In this document: piece by piece, positions 24,065 through 46,511 of the stretch
Numbering within the stretch: the first letter of the stretch is position 1
Layout: every line of letters starts with the position of its first letter
Assembly: GCF_000002985.6 (NCBI RefSeq)
Contig: NC_003284.9
Span: 5,828,001 to 5,892,000, forward strand
Origin: Caenorhabditis elegans
Lineage: Eukaryota; Nematoda; Chromadorea; Rhabditida; Rhabditidae
Direction: 5' to 3'
Length of the DNA stretch: 64,000 nt
Notes under the pieces: model-generated
The model's input: only the letters and a program-made list of their open reading frames with translations
Told to the model about the DNA's origin: nothing
The model's database searches: none
Made by a program: the position numbers and the translations under genes

Positions 24065-26174
24065 TTATGGTATTACTAACCGGAGTACGTCTGAAGCTAA
24101 TGCTGAACCGATTGGGATTGTGGCCTAAAATGCAAAAGTTTTTGATTGATGGTAACCTAAACAGGTATCTAGAGAGATCTAGAGTTCAATTAACCGAATA
24201 GGGTCGTTTTTTTTTCAATTTTAAAAAGTTGCACTCACTTTGTGAAAGACAGTTTCTCCAAATATCCATAACCAGCTCTGTGCATAGGCTATGGTAGAAT
24301 AGTAATCGGATTGTAACCGTGTGTGCTTGATTCCACTGAAAACCGATGCTACGATATCATTCACAATAATTCGCCCGTTTTTTGTTATTGGGGCATAAAT
24401 TCCCTTTCTTTCGGTTATCGATATTCTCATGACTCTTTGTTGGCGAAATTTTCCCTAAAATAGAAATCAATTGTTATTGGAAAACTGAACAGAAAACTTA
24501 CTTTGTAAAGAAGAACTAGACAATCTCCAACTTTAAGCTCTTCAGCGTAGACCACGTTTCGACCTTTGGGAAGGTATTTGACGTACTCCGCGTAGTTTTC
24601 TAAAATTTTATTGTTAACAGTTTCCTAAAATCAATATCTTGTGACCTCATTATCTCAATTTGTTTTACTCAACATTTTTTACAGAAAACAAGAATATTTG
24701 ATGTTAGTTACAAAAAGCCTAGAATGGATCTCGGCCTGTTTTTAAATCTCTTGATGGAAGCTTTTTTATTATCAGAAAATTTATAAGCAAGTCAGCTTTT
24801 TTTCGAGCTTTTTGAAGTTTTTTCAATGAAAGTTTCAGATTAAAATTTTTTCGGATTGTTTACTCTCTTTGTTCATTTCTAAAAAATTCAGTAGGCCGAA
24901 TTTTAGGTTTCATTTTCATTGTACTGTTCCATTGCAAACTGGTATTGATGTTAAATTCAACATATCAAAAAAGCTATCATAAAACTATACAGTGAAACTT
25001 TTCAAAAATATCCAAAATTTCGCAATTAGGGTCTTTCCAAAATGAATAATTATTTTACCAGTGATAAGACACAAAAAACTAAATGATTACCATCACAAAG
25101 ATTTCTATAGATAAGATGTTTTGCAGATACAGCGAGCATCTTCCCATATTCCGTCATAATAGTGTAGAAATTATATCGGTTCTCCGGCTCGCGATGCATC
25201 CACGTTATAATTGGAGTGTAATACGTCTGGACGTGTCAAAACATTTTCACGGATTGATGAATTGAATGCGTTAAGAATAAGAATTACTTACTGCGGTCAA
25301 GTTACCAGTCAGGACTAGATCCCCAATTCCGACTTGATCCATTCGTTTCTTGCCACTTGGTGTGGTCATCCAAGAGTCGGTAGAAAAACAAGCATGACCA
25401 TTTGTATCTAATTAATGAAAACTTATGAAACTTGGAAAAATATAATGAATTTCAATACCTGAAAATGCAGGAAGTTTGAAATCTCTGACAGCATGTGCAG
25501 CCGTTTGTACTGAAATTGTGATAATTTTTTGATAGAATAGTTCACTTAAAAGTAGCTTTTTCAGAATAGTAATGATATCCAAACAAGATCTGTCCAATTT
25601 TTGGATTTCAATCCTACTTCGTGGCATTTTAACTGCTGTTTTTTCCATGAAAGTATAAAATGTACAAAATTTAAATTTCATATTTTATTTTTTTTATATT
25701 ATAACCATAAAAAGAAGAAAGTATTTTGGATTAGTTAGACTAGGCACTAGATATTAAATTTTTATCTGAGAATTGGGAAAAAGGAAGAAAAAACAGTGGT
25801 AATTAAAAATTTCAGAAATGGCCGACTTTTCAAAGCCATGCAAAACATGTGTGCTGCCGAAAAAAAAGTGTTTTTCCGAAAATCCCATCGAATTTCAGGC
25901 GTAGATACATTGATGCAAAATCGTTTTTTAAAGCTAAAAGTATCAAAAAAGAAAAAGAAGGTTTGAGTCTAATGAGGAAATACTTAACGTTTAAAAATTA
26001 ACACAAATTTCTGCAATTTAACTGATGTACTTATGTACATGCACTGATGAAAAAACAACTTCAATTACTATCTTATTAACTATTTGATGGTTACTTCTAC
26101 TTTAAAAACTCACAAAACGACGTTCCAGTAACCTCTTTGAACAATATTAAAATAGTTAATAACACAGCACGCAT
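24065..26174 (-). CDS. hog-1: HOG-1, secreted Hog (Hint) domain protein
   Basis: Predicted 245-residue secreted protein of the nematode hedgehog-related group that contains only the autoprocessing Hog domain. Minus-strand exons: 26174-26114, 25509-25459, 25407-25292, 25226-25091, 24599-24502, 24454-24239, 24124-24065; phases join throughout. Residues 1-18 form a signal peptide. A short linker (LQTAAHAVRDFKLPAF) replaces the usual Hedge, Wart or Ground signalling domain. The Hint domain starts at Cys44 in ACFSTDSWM, the residue that attacks the backbone in autocleavage. The block-B histidine is in SAKHLIY, and YAPIT(K)NGRI(IV)NDIVAS is the late Hint motif seen in hedgehog C-domains. The end IPIGSALASDVLRLVIP follows the usual short hydrophobic Hog tail. 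The first exon is inferred from a good signal peptide and matching phase across a 604-base intron, so the start is slightly less sure than the rest. Confidence 0.88.
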
Positions 26175-26796
26175 TTTGCAACAAGTCACGCAAATCAATG
26201 CATGAATATATTCAGAAAAAGTAATGTCTGGCGGCTGAATGAGTGAGACACAGTGAAGGAAAAGATTCGATACATCTTACGCCGTAATTTCTTCATGGCC
26301 AAGACCTGTTGAGACAAGTTTTCGCGATGGAATCAGCCTGCGGATGAGACTGTGTTTTAAGTTTTAACCGTGGAAGGGAAAACACAGGAATTTATTAAAT
26401 TGAGAGTTTTATTAGCCGAGAAAAATTGAATGTAGATACTGATTGAACTTATATTCTAAAGTGAAATACATAAATAAACTGAAAAAAAAACTATAAGCAA
26501 TAAGCTAACTTGAAACAATAAAAGATTTCCGCAAAAGATAAACGTAGTAGACAAATTTATGCATTCGGCATTTAGTCAGATGTTTTTTAATCTTTTTCAA
26601 AACAGTTTTCGAGACAGTTTCTCTTCTTCTCAGTTTTGTTATCTCCGCATTAAAAAGTGAAACGTGTCAAGTCAAGATGTGTTGAAATAAAGAAATAAAT
26701 GGGATCAACAACGCCTCTGATTTTATTGAGTATTCTTTCCATCAAATTTATTGTCTTTTTCTCACATTTTTTTTGACAATTTAATAGGTTTTACAG

Positions 26797-26870
26797 GTTT
26801 CCTCTAATCAACGGTCATCCTGGATTTCTACCGAGCAGTGCACATTCCTCAACATACACTAGAACAATAT
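26797..26870 (+). other. Splice-site-bounded candidate exon
   Basis: A 74-base stretch is preceded by GGTTTTACAG and followed by a strong donor (GTAAGTTC). One frame is open throughout and reads FPLINGHPGFLPSSAHSS and on. No joining exon could be found on either side that keeps this frame for long. It may be an exon of an unannotated transcript or a coincidence. Confidence 0.2.
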
Positions 26871-27859
26871 GTAAGTTCATTTTACAAACGTTTCCCGTCT
26901 CAACAGCATCATCATGCTCTCACTTACACTTTGTCATCCCCATGCAGCAAAACTAAACAGCACAAAGTGACATGAAACATGACGGACTATTGTGAAAAGT
27001 GACAGCGGTGACACCCCCAATCAACGGTGGAACCCGATTGCGGCCAGTCGGCTCGCCGCACCTTGTCACCCATCCTGGAATTGATTTTGATTTGTGGTGA
27101 CGCATTTTTTGACATACCACAGAGAAAGCTTCATGTCAAAGAAAATTGTGTCTGGCCGCAAAATAAGTGGTATCGGATTGGTGGTGGTGGTGATGGGCTG
27201 CTATTTCGAGAGAAAGAAGAGTCCGTCCGATTGGGTCGGGTTGGTCTTCCTGTCGTCACACGCGGACAGACAAGAAGACGGATTGCGCAGGAAAAGGAGA
27301 AGATCATGGTTGTCAATTGCATTGCACCGTTTTCTCGTGGGGAGTGTATGAATGTAAAGATATCATTTCCTTATCATCTGTGAAAACTTACTTCGCCCTT
27401 TCGTATTTCTTTTTCTACCAACTATTCATCAAAAATGCTGCAGGAATTAGGCCAAGTTGGTCTTCTTCTCACGCCTTCATCTTGACTACATTTTTGCCTA
27501 TTCAATTGGTCCATTTTTCAAATCAGTTTTGGCTTTGACTTTTTAAAATTAAAAAATCGAAAAGCAGATCCCAAGCCCCCTTGGACGTTTCCCCACCGGT
27601 AATCATACACCAGCGTCAGGCGCTCTTATCTTCCGCGACAGGGCATCCGAATGAAATTTGAGCCTCGTTTCGAAGCCGCACCAGCTAACCTGGTATCACA
27701 TAATATACTTTTGGCAACTTTCTTCGAAACCCGACTTTCTTCAGCTAGTTTTACCCACCCACAAAATCTCGCTTCGTTCGAGATATTTAGGCTTGTGTGT
27801 GTATGTATTTTTTTTTTCTATGATATGTGGTAGTGTGATTCAAATAGTTTAAACACACA

Positions 27860-27874
27860 CCCCCCCCCCCCCCC
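27860..27874. repeat. Poly-C tract, 15 bases
   Basis: Fifteen consecutive C (G on the minus strand) follow a short AC repeat. Mono-G tracts of this kind are scattered in C. elegans and can form G-quadruplexes. Confidence 0.9.
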
Positions 27875-29364
27875 TCCTTAATTTCTATTGAGATGCCAAT
27901 CCCGGATTGAATCCTGGAAGAAAAAATTAATCCCGTCTGAGGTATTAGGTCTATACATTTTTGCATCTTTCGGTTGCACTAGTTGTTTCAGTCGGCGTAA
28001 TCTCTTTTTGATAAGGGATTGACTCAAGGTTTTCTATGATTTACGACCTAAAGGAAAGATACCAGAAAACTCTACTGACAATTTGATGAAGAAAAGCGAA
28101 ATTTATCACTTAGTCTGATAACAAAAATGTTGGGTAGTAATTTTTTAATTTCAAATTACGGTACTTATAGGTTCAGTTCCCAAGTTATTTAAGTATTTTT
28201 ATTTTCAGGATTACTGCAATTTTGTGCTAGAAAATAAATAAATGTTAGCCATTTTTGACAAAGGAAGTAATATTTCCGAATAAACCAGCACCGTGAAGAG
28301 AGGAAAAAAGGGGCAGCACCATTAAAAAACGATTTGATCCGTACATAAAATCCGATTTGGAGCAAACTGGAAACATGACGAAATGAATTTTGTGTCTACC
28401 AATAAGATCAAGACATTCTTCCAGTTTCCAACAGCAGACACGCTCATCTTCTGACTAATCCGTACTTTTGAGTGTATTGATATTTGATCACGACGTCTAG
28501 TCTTCCAAAAGCGTCGCTGAACTCATTGAAATCAAATTCCCAAATTCTCAAAACCAATGCACAATTGGTGTGTATGGATGTTAACCGAAAGGTTTCAAAT
28601 CAAAACAAAAACTTTGTAATAACTCATTTTTGTCCTCCTCTCCAATCTTCTTCCTCTCCTACCGATATAATCACACGCAAGAAGAATTATGCATGACGGT
28701 TATATGCATATTGAGATAATCAACTATTGTTGAATAGGTACATGATTTACAACCGTTCGCCCCCCAGTATACTCGGTATCCATCTGAAAACTGATCAATT
28801 GCCATCATCTTGTAGGTCGCCGACAATAGTACCGTACCGGAACCGTGATAAGTATTTCTGTTCTTTTCCGACACCCAATCACCCACACCGGTAGAAAGGC
28901 TACTTTCATGAGAATCCCCCTCCTTCGCCAATCTTATTTTCATTCCATTCCAATTTCTCATATATTTGATCGCAACTCCGTATTCCTTATTCCTTTATTC
29001 CATTGCATTGAAAATTCCCACTTTGTCTTACCAACTTCTTAATTGCTCACTTGCTCTCGTTTAATGTGACACGTCGGCTTTGAATAGCGAACTACGGTAA
29101 TTGTATCCAACTAGGTACCGGACATCAACACATCCCGCCGCCTCGTCGGTCATAATAAATGAGAAAATGGTGTGCGCTTCTTTCAAGATGAGGTACGGGA
29201 CCCCTTAACTTTGTCCCGATGAAGCTAGTTGTCCCGAGCCACGATGACATTGTAAATTTCCTCTGACTCTAGATCTGCCACTGACTCCGCCCGCACGCCT
29301 CCGACCCTACACATTCTAATTGGCGGCAAAATGAGCCGCACTCCTTGTTATTCATGCAATGTAA

Positions 29365-29375
29365 GGGGGGGGGGG
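29365..29375. repeat. Poly-G tract, 11 bases
   Basis: Eleven consecutive G within one of the GC-richer islands upstream of ctbp-1. Confidence 0.85.
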
Positions 29376-30796
29376 TTGAAAAGATGAGCACAGAAGCCAA
29401 GAAGATACAGCGATTTGAGGAGGTGACCAGCGGTGTTGGGTAATGACTCCAATTTCATAAAACCATCGGGATCGGGTGCCAGCGCTGGCCCCCATCCACA
29501 CGGGTGTCGGTTTTCTATTTTCTAAGTTGTATCAACGAGTGAGCTTTCCCGGCTCTGACGGACTATCATCCAATTTTATAATTTCCAAATTTTCTAAATT
29601 TCTTATAAATTTAGTCGTAAACTTTTTCCATAAAATCTTCTACCTTACTCAGTGGTCCGGACAAATGTTCGGTTAAATTTTTGATATATTTTTATACTTT
29701 ATAAGAATTTGGAAACCCTACATTGTTTGAATGCAAATAGTCGGAGAAAAGCTTAATGCAAATACAGTAGAAAATTGGTTTTTTGTTGACGCTCAAAATT
29801 ATATTAGATGGAAAAAACTCAATAGTTGTTATTTGTTACTGTAAATATAAATGTTTTATATTTTTGAGAAGTTTTACTATAAAACTGTGTTCACATAGAA
29901 ACAATAGTTAAAATTCAGAAAGATTGTTATAGAAAACTGGGTACTCCAAAAATTAATTTAAAAAGCAATTTTATAACATTAACGTTTATTTTGTTTATCG
30001 TATTTTCCAGTGCTGTAACTTTCTTTCAAATCTTAGCAAATAAATTATATTGACAAAAAGATAATTTAAAAGTGGAATTAAATTGAAATAGAAAGTGTTA
30101 AAAATTTAAACTTTTTAGGGGTAGGAAACCCATAAGTACCTCAATTGTTTTGTTGATTATTCGAATAAAACCTTATTTTTATTATCATTAAATCTAAAAT
30201 ACTCGAATACTACTTTACAAAAAGTTGTTCCACATTTGGCGACATTAGTATGACGACTTGCATTGATCTGTTTTTGACTCAAAGTTTAATTTGTAGGATT
30301 TTAAAATTTAGGCTATTTTTGGTATGTTACTGGATTTTTTTTGTGACATAATCAGAGTTTCGTCTAATCCTTGTGCTTCTTCTAAAATATTGAAATTATA
30401 TTTTAGATTCATTAAATATTTTACTACTCATGTTCTAAAAGTTTTCTCCATAAATCATAAAGTTCTCAGGTAAAGCTCAGCCAATACTGCGAAATCTTAT
30501 GAGATTTACGAAAAAGATTTCCAGATAATGCTCTGTTTCATTGGGAAGTGACATCAATATAAGATTTCGGTTTATTGGTAGATTTTTTGTTCCTGGTCTC
30601 ACTGGTATAGCCGCTCATCATTCGGCTTACACATTCACTATCGGTGTGGCATATCGGTTTATAGAATCCCCATCCTCTTCCGAAACCTATTTCTTTTGGT
30701 ATTAATTAACAGATGTGCGAGCCGCGATAAGGGCTTCGGATTCAGAAAAGGCAGGCGACGTCGTCTCAGTTGACTCCCAATATTTGTCACGTCGAC

Positions 30797-30991
30797 ATGT
30801 CCTCCGGACCCTCTTGTGTTATATCCGCCCCATCTAGTGATCCGGACGTCGACTCGTCAAGTGGTTTCGTTAGCTCATCGTCTTCGCGTGCCTTTCGCGC
30901 CTCCTTGTCACTAGTGGACCAATATAATTGGCAAAGACAACTACTTATAAGCCAAGGTGGCGGCAGCAGTCATTCATCCATCTCAAGTTGA
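30797..30991 (+). CDS. Candidate small Ser-rich protein, unrecognised
   Basis: An open frame of 64 codons starts at an ATG with good codon usage for C. elegans. The product begins MSSGPSCVISAPSS, is very Ser-rich (over a third), and has a central SLVDQYNWQRQLLISQ segment that could be a short helix. An acceptor-like CGTCTCAG lies about 25 bases upstream, compatible with a spliced leader or with a longer spliced gene; the same frame is open upstream for nine more codons. I do not recognise a family. It could be a real small gene, the last exon of one, or a fortuitous frame in a GC-rich regulatory island. Confidence 0.3.
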   Translation: MSSGPSCVISAPSSDPDVDSSSGFVSSSSSRAFRASLSLVDQYNWQRQLLISQGGGSSHSSISS

Positions 30992-31910
30992 AAAGGAAAC
31001 ACATTGGACAGGCGGTGTTGAGAGAAGGGGGGGCACATTTCTTCTTGCTCATCTCATTGGGGCGTCCCCAGTCTCAACAGCTTCCTTCCCGCACAATCCG
31101 GTGCTCCCGTTCCATGCTGCTCGGTAATGACTTGACTAAACTGAGAAGAAGAATCTGTCGTCTCCCATTATTTTCTAATTGGCGTCAAATCACCGCCGAG
31201 TCAAGCATCTTCTCCTCCCATCCTCACCCCCGAAAGCAGTCCCGAATCTCTCTTTAACTCACTTTACGCGTAAAGGGTCAACACACGGTGGATATCTACC
31301 ACGCCTCTCTTCTTGTTCTCCTATTCCTTTCCTATCCAACTTCTTACTACCCGACTTCTTTTCAACAAATCTGGGGGCACAGCGATAGTCGAGATGGCTC
31401 AAAAGGTTTATCTTATTTTCGAGCTTCGAGCATCTATTCTCTTTGATGCCCTCCGACTTCCAAGTCCCCTTGGGCAAGATCTAATTTACTCCCTTTTTGC
31501 AGTGGTACCCTTTTTGCTTCTGAGCTCTCAACCACCACAGATACCGTAGTACGTCCACTACTTTCCTGCCTCAGGGTCTTGTTTTAGATATTGGACTTCT
31601 ACAGTCTAGATTGGTCAGTTTAATTTAAACATTTTTTTCCATCCAATTCTTATCTTATTTGCTTATTGCTTATTCGCTGCGAGTTGTTGCTTTTGTTTCC
31701 AGTTTATACTTAAAGATTTACCATTTTGAAACACTTACTTCTGAAGTAATCTTTTCTTATCCCCGGCTCACTGTTCATTTGATCGTTGATGCCTTCCAAT
31801 CCCATTCTACTCTCAACTACTTTTAATCAGCTCGTCTCACTATTTTCGGTGTTGGCTCGAAAGGTGTCTATGCTAATAATTATGTGGTGCACCCCCAGAC
31901 AGGGCGGGTG

Positions 31911-31976
31911 CTAGATGATACCCGGCTTAGTCCCTGCGCGAATGTGTGGAGAGAAAGCCTTACCGTAGGACGACTC
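31911..31976 (-). other. Candidate terminal coding exon on minus strand
   Basis: After a good minus-strand acceptor (CACCTGTCTCCAG) comes a 22-codon open frame, ESSYGKAFSPHIRAGTKPG plus a few residues, then TAG. Codons are GC-rich and match those preferred by well-expressed worm genes, while the surrounding DNA is not coding. No upstream exon was found. A donor-like GTAAGG inside it (near 31963) offers a second reading frame. Confidence 0.2.
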
Positions 31977-34756
31977 CTGGAGACAGGTGTATGGGCAATA
32001 GAGGCAAATTAATTTGCACAGTAATTTCCATTGAGTCCGACCGAAACTTGTGCCCACAAAAAGTGGACATATTAATAAGAGTAATTTTAGTTTAAGTAAG
32101 TTACTAAACTTTTTGAAATACTTACCAGAACTGAGGATAGGCATGTGTGCCAGAAATATGTGAATAATTATTTTAGTGATAAGTCTAAGAAAACGATATC
32201 TCAAATTGGTTCCCTTTGTTATATGACATTTTTGGTTAAATTCATTTGGTTATATGCTCATGTTAATTGGTTTCATATATTACGGTTTTCCTTTTAATCC
32301 AAATCGTTTTTTGTTGAAATCCAGCCGTTGCTTTATCCACCCGGCTCACTTCTTGCGCTTCTCGCGATCTTCTCTTTTCCTGTGTAACTCGAAATTGGGT
32401 TTCAAGAGGCAGCACCGCTCAATTCAATATAGAATCTGGGGTCGGTGAACCTCCTTGACATTTCGACAGCTCCAAAGAACTTCATGGAAGTCAGCCATAT
32501 CACACATTTCGTTTTCAAAAATTTGTTTTCCAAAAACAACGCGAGCCAGACATTTTATTTCTGGAATATCAAGGATTCAATGAAGGTGAAGTGATAACTC
32601 TCTTGTTGTATTTGGAATATAATCAGATATAAGCTTTAACGTATTTCGATTATCTTAGAGCTTTTTCACTGTGATAAATGAAACTTTGAACTCGTATAGA
32701 TTGTAATAGAGAATTTTAAAAACCCTGATAATTTGTTTTTTTCAAACTTGAAAGTATTTCAACCCATTACAATAAATTTCGCATCAGATTAACACATTGA
32801 ACTGACAAAAATCGATATTTTCAAAAATATGTTGAATTTTTTAGTCAGAAAGTGGTGTTATTTTATATGTTATAAATAATTTCACATACATTTTTTCTTT
32901 CATTTTTACATTATAATTTTGAAAAAAATTCAACTTGAATAGACATTTCAGTAGTTAAAACTTGCAGCATTACTCGAAAGTTGTCGAAATGTTCACTTTT
33001 TCGGAACATATGTCAATTTACTGAAATTTAACTAAAACTTTGTGATAAATATGAAACATTTGGAGTGACTTATTATATAATGCAATTTAGTCATGTTAGA
33101 CTGTCAGATTATAAGTGTATTGAAACTAATTTCCCACTGACCATACACTTAACAATACCTTTAACAAACCTAAGACATCCCAGATAAATCAGCAATTCTA
33201 GGAAATGCCGAATGTCCTCTCGAAAGTCAGAAAACTGCAGACACTGGTAGAGGGCAGTTTGAAACTTATTTGATTATACCTCCACCAACAAATTTTTGCC
33301 AATTTTCCACCTGTGGTAGCTCCTGATTTTTGTCTATCGGCTGAGAATTGGAAGAATGCGGTGTTCTGAACTCGTTTTATTTTATGCCTGATCTATGTGG
33401 TTCTCGGATTTTTAAACGCCTGTTTAGAGGTTCCCAGTAGTGTTTAGAAAACAGGATAACATTTTTAATGAAAATTTTTTAATATTTTCAGTGCCAAGCC
33501 AGAAAAGTATTGGACAAGGTTTTTGTAAAATGATTTTACAAGAATTCGATTATATTGAGCTCTATTCACGTTTCGAATGAAAAAAAAAGAGTTTCCACTC
33601 CAAAGATTTATTTTGATCTGAACCAACCCTAGTTTAAGTTCAATTTTTTGCTAGGTAGACTGGAACAAGTGAAAATGACAATTAATCGGCGTAAAATCAT
33701 TGCTTACTCGAAAAAAAGTAACCGCCACCCATTGCGTTCCAAAAAAGTGGAATACCCTCTGATTCGATTTTCGCAACGTCGTTTAGTTATCAGCGTAATT
33801 TACTGGCACTGTTGTGTGCGTTCCACAAAAGATTTTGCCCCCCGCAACAGGTTTGAAAGAAGAATGTCCTGGCAAACTACAATCAAAATCAACGTATCGG
33901 TTTATTTGGAACTGATTTCAATTTTTTGATTTTCGTTTAATCAGAATGTACTTTTGAAGTTTCACTGGCTTTGTATTCTTTAAACCTATTAAATTTGGTA
34001 TAGCAGAGCAAAACTATCAAGACAAGTTTTTTAACACTTTTTCAAAAAACCTGACATTTTTTGATTTTCGGTATTTTGTTCAAAATGCTCATCTGCTGCT
34101 TTATTTCTTTAAGTAACTTATTTGAAACTTTATCTTTCAAATGGCATGTGTTTTATTCGGAAATCTAAAAGGTAGCTGAAACTCTTTCATTGTAAGGTTT
34201 TTGTTCTTTGATTTTGAAAAAAAAGACAGATCACTACATAGACTTTACAAGTTAGAATAGACTACATAATGCAAAAATTAAAACCAAAATCATTTCTGGC
34301 TAGCTGATTCAAAAGTGTGGTCTGCGACATTGCAGTTTAATCAAACCGAAAATTTCTTTGCATTTGTAATCTACTAGACCATGATGACCTGGAGCTGGTA
34401 GTATTCGGGGTTACTGAAGTGGACTAATTGATAAGCATCTCGATTCTCGCAACTTTTACCAGCAAAACACGCATGTTAATTCTAGTCTCTCAAAAAAATT
34501 GTCTGGCACCATTGCATAACGTTTCTGTGTTTATTTATACCATTTGATGTTTCATAGTTGGGCTATCAACTCAGATATCTCAAATATCAGTCTATCATTT
34601 TCCTCATGTTTTGAATACTTCTAGCTATTTTCATATTTATTTATAATTTCTAATTTTTGAAAATCGAAACGCTTTGCTTCACTTTTTGCTTCGTGTGCTT
34701 TCCTTATTGTGGCTTCATAGGTTGTTGCTCTTGGTCGCTTCTGTGACGAACCCGCA

Positions 34757-44746
<9,990 letters not shown>

Positions 44747-45327
44747 AGTTCTCAGAAAAATATTTTTTGTTTAAATGTTCTCGAGGTTGTGACAACTTTT
44801 TATATTAATGTGTTTTCTTTTTTCTCCCTTTAACTGTTTTTAATCTCTCCATTCATCTCAGGAGTATAATTTTTTTTAATTTCAATTTTTAAACAACCCA
44901 CTCGTCGAACTCCAAACAACGAACCTAGTTGAACCAAATAGCTATTTTTAACCCTTAATAATTTTTATTTTATGAATTCAATTCTAAACAGCTTTAAAAA
45001 ATAACAATAATAACTCATTAAATGTACTGGATTGTCGAACAAATACGAACTCGAATTTGTAAGCCACCTTCAATTTTTCCTGGTTAATTTCACATTTTTT
45101 AAAAATATATTGCATGCAAAATTTCTGAATTTTCTCGCGCATTTCTAAGATACCTCATTTTCGTCCTCTCAGATTAAATCATCAGTATTAAATTTTAGAA
45201 TGCGCTTTCCGGTTTCCAACAAAACCAACTTCGCACATTTTTTTCAAACTCAACCTCTACTAGATTCATTTATTCTTCTTTCGATTTTTCCTCATTTGAA
45301 TTTGTTTTTAATTTTTTCACAAGTCAT

Positions 45328-45333
45328 AATAAA
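45328..45333 (+). terminator. Possible poly(A) signal AATAAA of ctbp-1
   Basis: This is a plain AATAAA about 580 bases after the ctbp-1 stop. A variant signal closer to the stop cannot be excluded. Confidence 0.4.
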
Positions 45334-45495
45334 TATGTGAATGGAAGTATTTGTATGTGGCAAAAAATACAACAAGAGAAAAATATAGGAAACTCTAAGG
45401 ACATACGTTTGAGGTGTATATGATTTGACATCCTATTTCTGGTGTATTGTGTCAATCACTGCTGAAAATAATTATCAAAACATACATATTATATT

Positions 45496-46190
45496 CTATA
45501 GATATTGAAGTAAGTTTCTAATCTTTTCACGTCATGAAATTTTATTTTAAAAAATTCAAAATTTGAAGAAAAATTAATTTCATCATTTTAGAAGTACATA
45601 AATGTTTGTAATAGAGCAGAGCAATATATTGCTAGGGTAATTTTTTCGAGCTGGTAAAACTTTGAACATCATCGAATTTGATATTGTAAATTCGAAGTTT
45701 TGCAAATTATGAATATAGTTATAAGGTTTGTTTTTATAAGGTTAACTTTCATCGGACATGAACACAGAAAAAAAGTCTGAGAATATCAGTGTGTATTTCT
45801 GAAAAGGTTAAATATACTAGTTGGAAATGGTTATTGAAATCATCATATCACTTTACATATTTTGGGCAACCGCTTGTAATTGCTTGTAATGGCAAATTTC
45901 TTTATCCAGCTATTGTCAACTGAAGTTTAAAGTGAAAGTCATATGTCCGCTTATTATAATTACTTTTTGAGAATGTGAATAATTGTGGTTTTATTTTAAT
46001 GTATAGGAAAATAAGAAAAAAAATCTCATTGTGTTTATCTAGTTAATATCAAATTTTTATAAATAAAATTTTGATTAGTTTTTTGAATAAGATTGTTTAT
46101 AATATTTTTTATTTAATGACATTTTGAGTTTGAAAAATGTGCAATTTTTTTAAATGAACATTATAAAGAAACTTACTTCAATATCTATAG
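45496..46190. mobile_element. Putative nonautonomous DNA transposon, ~0.7 kb, with 24 bp perfect TIRs
   Basis: Positions 45496-45519 (CTATAGATATTGAAGTAAGT plus TTCT) are repeated exactly in reverse complement at 46167-46190. Outside them, ATATT and AAATAT extend the match with one indel. The interior is AT-rich, has no long open frame, and is not itself palindromic. This looks like a MITE or a deleted DNA transposon. Target-site duplications are unclear because the flanks are A/T-rich. Confidence 0.55.
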
Positions 46191-46434
46191 AAATATGATT
46201 TTAAAATGTAAATATGTAAATATGATTTTAAAAATATCAAAAAAGTAAGATAAGAATATTAAACATTTTATCATGCCCTCAGCCTAAAAAACGTTTTCTG
46301 CTTTCATTTCTATTCTTGTATTTTTCTAAGAAAAGCGAGAACAAACAGATATCAGTGGGGGTGTGGAGGGTAATTCAATTAAAACCAACATCAAGAAAGC
46401 TTCTTTCAACCAAGAAATACTCATATTCATACCC

Positions 46435-46482
46435 CCGCTCAACACCACTGACCTCGTTCCGCTCAACACCACTGACCTCGTT
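46435..46482 (+). repeat. Perfect 24 bp tandem duplication
   Basis: The unit starting CCGCTCAACACCACTGACCT occurs twice without a change (46435-46458 and 46459-46482). It lies just before the long G tract. Confidence 0.9.
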
Positions 46483-46511
46483 GAAATTACTATCGAAAGG
46501 ACAAAACGTGT

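Larger units (their letters stand above)
26175..34720. other. 8.5 kb region between hog-1 and ctbp-1 without a confident gene
   Basis: AT-rich DNA alternates with GC-richer islands at about 26.9-27.4, 27.55-27.7, 28.4-29.5, 30.6-31.55, 31.9-32.07 and 33.65-33.87 kb. Several islands hold short open frames, but none gives a recognisable protein. Three pieces look most coding-like and are listed separately (26797-26870, 30797-30991, 31911-31976). A C tract (27860-27874) and a G tract (29365-29375) are present. The islands could be cis-regulatory DNA of ctbp-1, noncoding RNAs or unannotated small genes. Confidence 0.45.

Noticed and set aside
27027-27383. Plus-strand 118-codon frame starting at a GTG near 27.0 kb
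   Set aside because: It has no ATG near its start and no recognisable motif, a second plus frame is also open across it, and it sits in a GC-rich island where open frames are expected by composition.
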